Positions 25,977 to 34,498 of a DNA stretch of 64,000 nucleotides are shown here, one piece after another. The notes under the pieces were generated by a model, which did not search any database, was not told where the DNA came from, and saw nothing but the letters and a program-made list of their open reading frames with translations. The position numbers and the translations under genes were made by a program. How positions within the stretch are numbered: the first letter of the stretch is position 1; each line of letters begins with the position of its first letter. Source of the DNA: Halovenus rubra (lineage in GTDB: Archaea > Halobacteriota > Halobacteria > Halobacteriales > Haloarculaceae); the NCBI RefSeq assembly GCF_026586665.1, contig NZ_JAODIY010000011.1, positions 60,533 through 124,532 on the forward strand, written 5' to 3'.

Positions 25977-26602
25977 CGATGGCAAAAGAACCAGACAGTA
26001 CACAGACGCGAACGGATAGAGGACAGGCGTACTCGTTGGAAGGCGTTATTGGTGCGATTCTCATCGTCAGTGCGCTTGTACTCGGACTTCAGGCAGTCAG
26101 CGTCGCACCGTGGGCAGACAGCGGTTTCGAGCAGGGGACTGACATACGAGAGCAAATGGAGGACACGCTCGATATACTCGAAGACCAAGACGCGCTCCGG
26201 ACCGGAGTACTTTGCCTAGGTGGTGAGAACGAAAGAACACCCCACGTTGGGGTAGTGTCAGCTGATCCAGCAGTGGACCCTTTCGGAACGGTACTGAACC
26301 AAACGGCAAGCACGACAACAGATTACAATATCTATGTTGATTACCCGTCGAACGGAAACGTTAATCGGACGCTACTGGGAACCCGCTCACAGCCAACTGG
26401 GTCAACCGTCACCGTGACGCGTGAGATTGCGCTTTTTGACTCCGACACGATGTTTGAATTTAATCCGAACACGCCTGCGTGTGTTGTGGATTCCCAGTAC
26501 GACGACCTCGGAGATGTCCCGGACAGTGATATTTACCTCGAAAACCAGAATGAGGATACTGAACTCTACGCAGTCGTGCAAATCAGGGTGGTAGCATGGT
26601 AA
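25970..26602 (+). CDS. Pilin-like protein, DUF7288 type
   Basis: About 210 residues, overlapping the previous gene by 7 bp. After a short polar N-terminus, DRGQAYSLEG leads into the helix VIGAILIVSALVLGLQAVSV, which is the pilin-like RG-Q motif plus N-terminal helix. The outer part is a beta-rich domain with two cysteines, in VLCLGGENE and PACVVDSQ, and NYTS-like N-glycosylation sequons (NQTAS, NRTLL). ATG 25979 is an alternative start. A likely minor pilin in the same operon; the DUF7288 assignment rests on memory of the haloarchaeal operon pattern. Confidence 0.75.
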   Translation: MVTMAKEPDSTQTRTDRGQAYSLEGVIGAILIVSALVLGLQAVSVAPWADSGFEQGTDIREQMEDTLDILEDQDALRTGVLCLGGENERTPHVGVVSADPAVDPFGTVLNQTASTTTDYNIYVDYPSNGNVNRTLLGTRSQPTGSTVTVTREIALFDSDTMFEFNPNTPACVVDSQYDDLGDVPDSDIYLENQNEDTELYAVVQIRVVAW

Positions 26603-27471
26603 ACCAACGGGGGCAATTGATTCTGACTGCGGCGATTCTAGTCTCACTGACCATCGTCGCTTCCGCAATCCTGTTGAACGGCATCCATGCCTCTGCTGAT
26701 GTAAACTCCTATCAGGAACGACAGGGCCTGTCGGAGACAGAGCGAAGCGTCGCGCAGGTACAGGAAAACTTGGAGACACTCTTTTTAGCAAACGGTTCAC
26801 AGGAGAGTCTACCCTATGTCACCGACAAAAGCGCGTTCAAGTCGGCCATTCAAGAGTATCAAGAGCAGTATCTGAACCTATCAATCAAAGAGAGTTCAAG
26901 GTTTATGAATGTATCACTAGCTGGGGCAGATGATACTGGTGGCAATGCGATATGGCAAAATGAGACGAATACATTTCCATCAGGGCCTATCGTAAACGGA
27001 GCCCCAGAGAACTTGACAGCCATGTCATTCTCTTTTGTAGAAATTGACACGGAATTTACTATCGAGATCAAAGGCAGTGGATCGTTCCCGATAACGGTTC
27101 GGGATAACGAAGTCGAGATTGACGGAGAAGTCGTCTGTAACGGATACAGCGTAGATGCTGATAATCCAGTAGAGATAGAGCTAGCCCACGGGGAAGGGAC
27201 AATCAGTGCAGACCAGCAGGTCTGTACAACAGTCTCGTTCGGTTCCGCATATCACAATACCAACAAGCACGTGACCTTCGATAATGTTGGCAATGATAAA
27301 GGAACATTCAGCATTGTGGCCGACGATGGAAACGTGCAGATGGCACAGGACCCCAGTAAGGACAGATACAAAAAAGAGAATGTTCTCATCAATCCGATAA
27401 TTCATCTCACCATGCAAGACTCGCAGGTAACCTACGAAGGGAACAGTACGCTCTTTGGAGGAGGTTCGTAA
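26596..27471 (+). CDS. Pilin-like protein, DUF7261 type
   Basis: A 291-residue protein overlapping its upstream neighbour by 7 bp. The N-terminus NQRGQLILTAAILVSLTIV is a pilin-like RGQ motif plus helix (about 4-28). A helical section (about 38-100, SYQERQGLSETERSVAQVQE) is followed by a beta-sandwich-like region with the strand pattern FTIEIKGSGSFPITVRDNEV and two cysteines (EVVCNGYS, QQVCTTV). Several N-x-S/T sites (NGS, NLS, NVS, NET, NLT) suit an exported glycoprotein. Family name is an inference from position and motif. Confidence 0.72.
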   Translation: MVNQRGQLILTAAILVSLTIVASAILLNGIHASADVNSYQERQGLSETERSVAQVQENLETLFLANGSQESLPYVTDKSAFKSAIQEYQEQYLNLSIKESSRFMNVSLAGADDTGGNAIWQNETNTFPSGPIVNGAPENLTAMSFSFVEIDTEFTIEIKGSGSFPITVRDNEVEIDGEVVCNGYSVDADNPVEIELAHGEGTISADQQVCTTVSFGSAYHNTNKHVTFDNVGNDKGTFSIVADDGNVQMAQDPSKDRYKKENVLINPIIHLTMQDSQVTYEGNSTLFGGGS

Positions 27472-27935
27472 TGGTCGATAACAGGGCAGTCTCGATAGCC
27501 GTCGCACATGGATTGACACTTGCGATTACGACGATTCTCATTTCAGGGCTGCTCCTCGGGGCAGGCGATCTGCTTGAGGCACAGGAACAACGGGCTGCAA
27601 AGGCACAGTTCGACGAAATTGGAGGCGATCTTGTCGCACAGTTGAACACGCTCGACCGTCTCAATAGCACCGGCGACGAGGTCAACGTCACAGTCCAGCC
27701 AGAGTATCCCGAACAGGTCGCTAGTGGGAGGTGGAATCTTGAACTGCAAAGTGGCTCCGAGAGTTCCACATACACAACAGCGAGCGTCATACGAATCGAA
27801 TCACCAAGCCATGACCGCACAATCGAGTATCCGCTCAGTAACAGTACCAGTATCAACTATGGCACGCCAGCAAACAGCTACAAGCCAGTTATCAGCCTCT
27901 GCAACGGCGAGATTACGTTTGGTGAGTGCTCATGA
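27471..27935 (+). CDS. Pilin-like protein, DUF7266 type
   Basis: A 154-residue protein; the start shares one base with the previous stop (TAATG) and has a good Shine-Dalgarno site GGAGGAGG 6 nt upstream. DNRAVSIAVAHGL leads into the helix TLAITTILISGLLLGAGDLL, the RA-V-S variant of the pilin motif, then an amphipathic helix (AQEQRAAKAQFDEIGGDLVA) and beta strands. The two cysteines are at the extreme C-terminus in LCNGEITFGECS. It resembles DUF7266 in the known haloarchaeal series. Probably a minor pilin. Confidence 0.72.
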   Translation: MVDNRAVSIAVAHGLTLAITTILISGLLLGAGDLLEAQEQRAAKAQFDEIGGDLVAQLNTLDRLNSTGDEVNVTVQPEYPEQVASGRWNLELQSGSESSTYTTASVIRIESPSHDRTIEYPLSNSTSINYGTPANSYKPVISLCNGEITFGECS

Positions 27936-28795
27936 ATCGACAACAGCCGCCGAATAACGGGAACGGAAAGCAAACCACAGAGCGTGGAGTCTCTGATGCG
28001 ATTGGGTTTACCTTGATGTTCTCGATAATCATCGTCGGGGTTGGACTGATTTCGCTTGCAGGCGGGACCCAAATCACGGACTTGAGCGATGCCGAAGAGC
28101 TACACAGTGCAGAACGCGGGATGCAATCGACGGCAGCGACTCTTCAGCCAATGGCGACGAACGGTGACCTACAGCGGAGTTTCAGCCTTGCATTCTCTAA
28201 CAGTAACATCTGGATGAACCAGAGTACACTAAACATAACGGCGGCTGATAACTCGGTGAACTATCCAGCGTTGGATATCAGTTCGTTCGAACAACGGTTT
28301 GACCGGTCAAATGGAGATATAACCATCCGCTACGAGGGTGGTGGTGTCTTCCGAGACAACGCAATTCCTGCGTATGACCCGATGTTTACGTGTCGAGAGG
28401 GCCCGGGGGGAACGAACACCGCGATTGTGACAGTAGTAAATCTCACGCTGGCAGAGCGAGATGGACTCTATATTTCTCAGGGATATAACCCGAACGTTCG
28501 GTTCAATGAGTTTGCTGGAACAGATGAAGCACCAGTGTCAAATACCGATAAAACATTGAATTTCGACGCAACACTGGTCAGTACAGAAGCAAACCGCTCG
28601 GAGAGCGATACCGAACTCTATGTGAACACCAGTCAGACCGCTGGTCCTGACCAGTGGGATATCTACTTCGAAAATAAAGAAAGCTGGGAGTCAAAAACGA
28701 ACCCAGAGCACGTTCACAAGTGTGATGTTGACCAGACTCTTATCAGGGTAGTGACTATCGAAGTGGAGATTATCGAGCCGCGGTTCTCAAACTGA
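27932..28795 (+). CDS. Pilin-like protein, DUF7289 type
   Basis: A 287-residue protein with a 4-bp ATGA overlap with the preceding gene. After about 19 polar residues, ERGVSDAIGFTLMFSIIIVG is a textbook archaeal type IV pilin motif (RGVS plus helix). The helix SDAEELHSAERGMQSTAATL follows, then a long beta-rich domain. Its two cysteines are in FTCREGP and HKCDVD, far apart in sequence. The strand ending IRVVTIEVEIIEPRF closes the domain. It is the last gene of the tight operon; 208 bp separate it from the giant VWA gene. Confidence 0.75.
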   Translation: MNRQQPPNNGNGKQTTERGVSDAIGFTLMFSIIIVGVGLISLAGGTQITDLSDAEELHSAERGMQSTAATLQPMATNGDLQRSFSLAFSNSNIWMNQSTLNITAADNSVNYPALDISSFEQRFDRSNGDITIRYEGGGVFRDNAIPAYDPMFTCREGPGGTNTAIVTVVNLTLAERDGLYISQGYNPNVRFNEFAGTDEAPVSNTDKTLNFDATLVSTEANRSESDTELYVNTSQTAGPDQWDIYFENKESWESKTNPEHVHKCDVDQTLIRVVTIEVEIIEPRFSN

Positions 28796-28966
28796 CGATC
28801 GCAGTGTAGAACCGAAGAGTTTGTGGCTGCAGATATCGCATCTGAAAATAGTTGGTACAGGCCGGCAATTAGCGGTACCATAGATAATACTGGCATTAAG
28901 AATTTGCATTTTATCGCAGTAATGTGGTCCAAACGGCCAGAGCCTAGAGCAATTTGAAGACTCAAT

Positions 28967-28976
28967 AGTATTAAAT
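28967..28976 (+). promoter_or_regulatory. TATA box of the giant VWA pilin gene
   Basis: AGTATTAAAT lies about 32 nt (centre) before ATG 29004, so the giant gene has a promoter of its own and an almost absent leader. It can therefore be expressed apart from the pilB-pilC operon. Confidence 0.5.
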
Positions 28977-29003
28977 AGTTGAAGAACGCTAATTTCAGTA
29001 AGA

Positions 29004-32000
29004 ATGGATATTCGCCACATCATTGATGATGAACGTGGTGTATCAGAAGTATACGGGGCATTCCTTATCATTTCGATTGTGGTGGTAATGGGTGTTCTTA
29101 TAGTGGGATTAGGATTTCTCGCGTTCAATGATAGTACCGATAACGTAGACGATGACTTGGTCAAGCAGTCGATGCAGGAGTTCGATAGCCGTGTAAACGA
29201 ATTGAGTGAAGCTGATGTAAGTGAAACCGTGACGATGGAGTTCCCGGAGGGAGCCGCGGATAAAATCGATGCACAACCAGACCATGGGACAGTCAATATC
29301 TCAATCAAGACGGGCGATATGTATTGGGATATCACCAACCCCAACGGTACGCTTCTCGATAATGCGAGTAGCCAGCAGAATACGACCGAAATTACGCTGG
29401 GAAGTCTTGTCTACGAGAACAAAGATGGGCAGATGACCGCGTTTCAGGGCGGTGCAGTCTGGCAAAAAGAGGGAGACAGCGTAACGATGGTCTCACCACC
29501 TGACCTCCATGTCAGCGACGGAACCGTTGACTTCTCGTTTGTCAATATTTCGGCAATTGATTTAGTACAGGAAGGACAAGAGGTTGCGCTAAAGAAAGAC
29601 CCCAAAGCGTCAGCTGTCCGGTCAGAGTCAGTGATGCAAATCGTTGAGCAACAACTCTTGAGCCATTACCCCGATGGCCGGAACGTCGCAAACGCGACCA
29701 TTTCGATGAACATCACCAGCAAGTTTGCCGAAGGGTGGAAGCAGTACGCAGATTCGAATCTTGAAGTCGCGGGTACAGAACTCCACGATGCAAGTGAGGT
29801 TGCTGGAGACCTTGATAAAGTGGAAATTACGATTGGAACGTACGGTGATGGGCTTGCAAACGTCGACGGTAATCGTACGTACGATACGAACGTCACCTAC
29901 AGCGGTTACACTGAGTTTGCACAGGACCTCTACGATAACGGTACTGCTCACACCAGTTCGTCGTGGAACGCTAACATCACAAATAGTACAGCAAAGACGT
30001 TCAACGTCACAAAACCGGGATGGAATACCAACGAGTATACCGTCGGAGTGTTGCACAACAACGAGAGCCGCGGAAATGGGCCGGAGTGGTGGGCCTGGAA
30101 CGGGTCACATTGGCGAAATGTCGAGGACCCACACGCAGCGCCGCTAGATTTACCCGATTTCTCTGCAGTAAACAGGGCACCGACAGGGAGCGGAAACGAA
30201 TTTGAGTTCAATTCCTCAGAGACGTGGAGTTGTGTCGCCGCCACTGCAGATAAACACGACCCCGACGATTTCAGGGAGTTCATTCCAAACGAAACAGAGT
30301 ACAAGAGCACGTCAGTCTCGAACGGTTGTCTTGCTGGACCTGCTGGAATCAACATTACGAAAAACGACGGCTGGAAAGATTATGTTGGAGATTTCAAGAC
30401 AGATTTCAACATCACAGGGTTCGACGTAACTGTCAAAGATAAAAACGGGAACAAACTGTCAACCTTTGACCCGAAAAACGACTATCTCCAACCCGGGTAC
30501 ACGCTCAACATGACCGTGGAGGGCAAAAACGAGGGGTACCGTAACGCGACTAGCAACGAAATACCGCTTGGTGTCCTCTATGGCCAGAATTCAACCAGTA
30601 AAGCAAAGATAGCCGAGGACCCCCGGATAATCAACGGAACTCGGTTGGGGACGAACATGGGAGAGACATTCTCGCGAAGCTACACCTTCGATGTAAACGA
30701 CGCAAACGACCAGTACTTCCTCGGCGTCGGCGCTGGCACGCCACACGATGCTGCTGGCTTTGCAGACAACTACACGGTTGAAGTAGTCACAAAAAGCAAT
30801 TTCAACGTCACGATTACAGATAACAAGGTCGGTGGCTCAAACACTATCGAAGGAGATTCTGTCTCCGTTGGTCTCAATGTGACCAACGTGGGGCCAATTA
30901 AGGACAACCAGACGGTGTTCATCTGGGGAGAAAAAGAAAACCAAAAGGTGCTCACAACGTCGGAATTCTCGTTGAATCCTGGACAATCTAATACTACATC
31001 ATTGACTTGGAAAACCGAGGTGGGCCGGGAAGCGAGCTGGACGAAAATAACTGCAAGTGCGCCATTATCGAAAGATTCGGTGAACAACGACACTGTCCCG
31101 CTTGACGTACAAAAGCCGCCAAATGGGCCCAAGTTCGACGTGACAATACTCGGGACGAACGCGACTGCGCCGACGCGGAGCGTAACGGAGGGAGAACAAC
31201 TCACAGTCGATATCAAGGTCAAGAACACAGGTGATGCGCCGGGGAAGCCTACAGCAGTGCTGTATAACTCGACTGCCGGAGCGGACAAGCCCGTAGACGG
31301 CGTGGAAGCTCCCAAAATCGCGGATGGAAATACCTGGAGTACAACGCTCACGTGGTATACATTTGTCAACGACTCATCAGGAGACACGCACGTAAAAGTT
31401 GAAGTCGGCAGCGACACTGCCCAAAAGAATGTCACCATCGAACCACGGGAGCCAACTCGTAAACCAGCGGACGTGGTGTTCGCTATCGACGAAACTGGAT
31501 CGATGGGAGAACCGGGAGGGTATCAGGACGACGTGGTATTCTATAATCCACCAACGCCAGTCAAAAAGGTCGTTCCAGATGACGAGATGTGGAAGGTTGA
31601 GGTTTATGAAAAGCCGTGTAATGGTAATGGTAATTGTCCCTACAACAAAGTCAACACAGACAAGTTCTTTGTCACCGGGCAAGTTGTCAATCTCACCGAG
31701 TACAACGTAGCCGACAGCAGCCGCGCGGTGCAAGTTATCAAATACGGCTACCCGGACGATTGGGACGATCAGGACAAAGACATCGAACGGATTCCGGCAA
31801 TGTGGACCGCAATAGAGGCGATGAACACCTCGCTGGATCGGGGCGCAGCCCTGCAGTTCGATACCGAACAGTCGTTCCACCACAGCCTGACTTCGGACCT
31901 GACAGCACTGAACGAATCGCTCAGAGTCGACCCAGAAGGTGGTACGAATATTGGTGGCGGGTTGGGTGCCGCAATGACCGAACTCGTCGATGAAACAGCC

Positions 32001-33395
32001 CTTGACGTTGGAAACCCGGACCAGGATAGAGCGCAGGTCGTCATTCTGCTCACCGACGGACAGCACAACGATGGGACGAACCCGGTGTCGGTCGCAGAGG
32101 AAACGAATGTGACGAACGGCGATGATCCACTCGACCTGTCGGTATACACCGTCGGTTTCGGAAACGCCAACGAGGGACAGCTCAAGCAAGTTTCCAACAT
32201 CGCTGGCAACGGCCAAGGCAACTTCACCTGGGCAGATAATCCAGAAGATATCGCAGGTATCTTCGAGGGACTCATCAAAGACGTCACCTCCGAACGCCCC
32301 AAAATCAAAATCACAGACATGACTCCCCTCGGCGGGAGCACAATCAAAGAAGGTGACTCGCTCACAGTCGAGGTAGAGGTCAAAAACGTCGGAAGCGGGA
32401 CGGGAAAAGTTCCGATCATGCTCCGTGAGCAACTCACTACCACCGGCATCGGCATCCCAGTCAACGCGACGAGCGTCGATATCGCTCCAGGGAGTACAGA
32501 GACATTCAATCTGTCGTGGGATACCACCGGGGCAGTTGACCCCGGAAATAATGTGACCGACGGTATCGTCGTCGAATCACCGCAGAATGAAGATGGAACA
32601 ACAATAACCGTCGAGAACCCCCTAGCGAGTTTCGTCGTCAACGACGTTGTGACAAACGCCGACGACGGCACAAATTCGATTACATCCGGTGAGGACCTTG
32701 TCGTCGATGTCAACGTCACCAATGCCGGCTCAAAGACAGAGAAACAGGACCTGATATTCAAACGGAACGATACGAATATAGGGAGTCCACTACCGATTAC
32801 GACCAACAAAACGAAAACGTTCATCCCTGGCGAGACTTCCTGGGTTAATGGGACAGTCATTTCGTCGGCCGAGATAGTGGCAAACACCACGAAGCTCGTC
32901 GTCGAAACCGAGGACGGCAGCGTCGAAAAACAGGCCGTTAACATCACAACGAATACTGCCACAAACGTTACGGTGAGTATCGACCCGAACAATATTCCGC
33001 CAACTGATAGTTCACAGGCGGTCGACGCCGGCAAAACTGTCACTGTACCGGTCAATATAACGAACACCGCCAGCACCTCAATTACGGACAATCTCGTGGT
33101 TAGCCTCTACAAACAACTCGATGTTGCTGGCAGCCCGGAATCGCTGGCAAACATTACGACGGTGACACAAAATATCGGAGCTGGAAATAGCATCTTTGTG
33201 GATGTCGAGTGGGATACGACTGGCAATGGCTGGGAGGACGACCCGTGGGTGCTCACTGCTGAAGTCGAGACCGAGGCAGACACGGTCGATGTCTGGGTCA
33301 ACGAAGCGGATGGACCCCCACTTAGTGGTCCTCAGTTCGGGAACGGTGGTTCGGGAATTAGCTTTGGAATCGAGGACATCGAGGTCGCTGACTGA
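29004..33395 (+). CDS. Giant pilin-like VWA adhesin with CARDB-like repeats
   Basis: A 1463-residue exported protein. Residues 10-37 are a pilin signal: DERGVSEVYGAFLIISIVVV, as in the neighbouring small proteins. A DUF-like region follows to about 600. Then CARDB-like adhesive beta-sandwich repeats at about 604-675 and 712-812, a von Willebrand A domain (about 823-1043), and three more repeats at about 1099-1205, 1209-1315 and 1320-1430. The metal site is complete: DETGS (829-833), Thr981 in GGTNIGGG, Asp1018 in LLTDG. About 80-90 extra residues sit directly after DETGS, with CNGNGNC (872-878). Cysteines number four (410, 442, 872, 878). No C-terminal anchor; many N-glycosylation sites. Confidence 0.85.
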   Translation: MDIRHIIDDERGVSEVYGAFLIISIVVVMGVLIVGLGFLAFNDSTDNVDDDLVKQSMQEFDSRVNELSEADVSETVTMEFPEGAADKIDAQPDHGTVNISIKTGDMYWDITNPNGTLLDNASSQQNTTEITLGSLVYENKDGQMTAFQGGAVWQKEGDSVTMVSPPDLHVSDGTVDFSFVNISAIDLVQEGQEVALKKDPKASAVRSESVMQIVEQQLLSHYPDGRNVANATISMNITSKFAEGWKQYADSNLEVAGTELHDASEVAGDLDKVEITIGTYGDGLANVDGNRTYDTNVTYSGYTEFAQDLYDNGTAHTSSSWNANITNSTAKTFNVTKPGWNTNEYTVGVLHNNESRGNGPEWWAWNGSHWRNVEDPHAAPLDLPDFSAVNRAPTGSGNEFEFNSSETWSCVAATADKHDPDDFREFIPNETEYKSTSVSNGCLAGPAGINITKNDGWKDYVGDFKTDFNITGFDVTVKDKNGNKLSTFDPKNDYLQPGYTLNMTVEGKNEGYRNATSNEIPLGVLYGQNSTSKAKIAEDPRIINGTRLGTNMGETFSRSYTFDVNDANDQYFLGVGAGTPHDAAGFADNYTVEVVTKSNFNVTITDNKVGGSNTIEGDSVSVGLNVTNVGPIKDNQTVFIWGEKENQKVLTTSEFSLNPGQSNTTSLTWKTEVGREASWTKITASAPLSKDSVNNDTVPLDVQKPPNGPKFDVTILGTNATAPTRSVTEGEQLTVDIKVKNTGDAPGKPTAVLYNSTAGADKPVDGVEAPKIADGNTWSTTLTWYTFVNDSSGDTHVKVEVGSDTAQKNVTIEPREPTRKPADVVFAIDETGSMGEPGGYQDDVVFYNPPTPVKKVVPDDEMWKVEVYEKPCNGNGNCPYNKVNTDKFFVTGQVVNLTEYNVADSSRAVQVIKYGYPDDWDDQDKDIERIPAMWTAIEAMNTSLDRGAALQFDTEQSFHHSLTSDLTALNESLRVDPEGGTNIGGGLGAAMTELVDETALDVGNPDQDRAQVVILLTDGQHNDGTNPVSVAEETNVTNGDDPLDLSVYTVGFGNANEGQLKQVSNIAGNGQGNFTWADNPEDIAGIFEGLIKDVTSERPKIKITDMTPLGGSTIKEGDSLTVEVEVKNVGSGTGKVPIMLREQLTTTGIGIPVNATSVDIAPGSTETFNLSWDTTGAVDPGNNVTDGIVVESPQNEDGTTITVENPLASFVVNDVVTNADDGTNSITSGEDLVVDVNVTNAGSKTEKQDLIFKRNDTNIGSPLPITTNKTKTFIPGETSWVNGTVISSAEIVANTTKLVVETEDGSVEKQAVNITTNTATNVTVSIDPNNIPPTDSSQAVDAGKTVTVPVNITNTASTSITDNLVVSLYKQLDVAGSPESLANITTVTQNIGAGNSIFVDVEWDTTGNGWEDDPWVLTAEVETEADTVDVWVNEADGPPLSGPQFGNGGSGISFGIEDIEVAD

Positions 33396-33423
33396 AGGCT
33401 GTACGTCCCGGTCGGTTTCAAAT

Positions 33424-33431
33424 CATTTATT
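33424..33431 (+). promoter_or_regulatory. TATA box of tyrS
   Basis: CATTTATT is centred 27 nt before ATG 33455, giving a leaderless transcript for tyrS and probably the methyltransferase gene after it. Confidence 0.5.
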
Positions 33432-33454
33432 CAAGACAACGTGGAAGCGACTGT

Positions 33455-34492
33455 ATGGACACAGCCGAGCGTCTGGACCTCGTTACACAGTACGCCGAAG
33501 AGGTAATCGAGGAGGATGAGTTACGGGAACTGCTCGAGGCCGAAGACGACCCATCAGTGTACATCGGATACGCACCCACGGGCGAGATGCACATCGGCCA
33601 CTTCACGACGATTCGGAAACTGGCCGACTTTCTACAGGCCGACCTCGACGTGACCGTTCTCGTCGCAGACCTCCATGCACATCTCGATGATGAGAAAAGC
33701 CCCTTCGATTTGCTCGACGCACGAACCGAGTACTACCAAGAAGCAATCGAAGGGATGGTCGAGGCCGCGGGAGCCAACCCCGACGATATCTCGTTCGTCC
33801 GTGGCATGGACTATCAGCTTGATGAAGAGTACTCGCTTGAACTGTATCGCATGGCGGCGGAGACGACACTCGCTCGTTCACAGCGCGCGGCCAGTGAAGT
33901 CGTCCGGGAAAGTGAGAGTCCAAACCTCGGCGGCGTCATCTACCCACTTATGCAGTCACTCGACGTGAAATCACTGGATGCCGATATCGCCTATGGAGGT
34001 ATCGACCAGCGTGGTATCTACATGCTCAGCCGCGAGATGCTCCCAGAACATGGTCATGATAAGCCAGTCTGTCTGTTTGCCCCGCTGCTGGCCGGCCTGA
34101 CTGGTGACAAAATGAGTTCTTCGAAAGACGCCTCAAAGGTAAACCTCACCGACGACCCCGATACTGTCGAGTCGAAAATTGACGACGCGTACTGTCCGAT
34201 GGGTGAAGTTGAGGACAACGGTGTTCTTGAGTACGTCCGTTATCTTGTGTTTCCGGTGCTCGACGAGTGGGACGACTCGTTTGTCGTCGAGCGCCCAGAA
34301 CAGTACGGCGGCGACCTCGTTTATGAGCGCTATGAAGAGCTCGAAGCCGATTTCGAAAGCGAGGAACTCCACCCGGCAGACCTCAAAAGCGCGACTGGAA
34401 GCTATATCTCCGAGGTTATCGACCCAGTTCGCAAGCGTTTGACCAGCCAATCCGACCTACTCGCCAAAGCCTACCCCGAAAGCCACGAGTAG
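33455..34492 (+). CDS. tyrS: Tyrosyl-tRNA synthetase, archaeal/eukaryotic type
   Basis: Charges tRNA-Tyr. The 345-residue class I enzyme is the short archaeal form without the bacterial S4-like domain. Motifs: VYIGYAPTGEMHIGHF (HIGH, about 36-49), VLVADLHAHLDDEKSPFD, YPLMQSLDVKSLDADIAYGG with the tyrosine site, GIDQRGIYMLSRE, and GDKMSSSK (about 218-223). The C-terminal helices (HPADLKSATGSYISEV) match the anticodon-binding region. The start is supported by a TATA box and by homology. Followed after 6 bp by the methyltransferase gene. Confidence 0.95.
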   Translation: MDTAERLDLVTQYAEEVIEEDELRELLEAEDDPSVYIGYAPTGEMHIGHFTTIRKLADFLQADLDVTVLVADLHAHLDDEKSPFDLLDARTEYYQEAIEGMVEAAGANPDDISFVRGMDYQLDEEYSLELYRMAAETTLARSQRAASEVVRESESPNLGGVIYPLMQSLDVKSLDADIAYGGIDQRGIYMLSREMLPEHGHDKPVCLFAPLLAGLTGDKMSSSKDASKVNLTDDPDTVESKIDDAYCPMGEVEDNGVLEYVRYLVFPVLDEWDDSFVVERPEQYGGDLVYERYEELEADFESEELHPADLKSATGSYISEVIDPVRKRLTSQSDLLAKAYPESHE

Positions 34493-34498
34493 GAGACA

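Noticed and set aside
31769-33091. A 440-codon open frame antisense to the VWA protein gene, and another of 351 codons at 31377-32432
   Set aside because: Both are exact complements of a gene with clear domains; the products are Ser/Val- or hydrophobic-rich without haloarchaeal acidity. Long antisense frames are common here because of codon bias.
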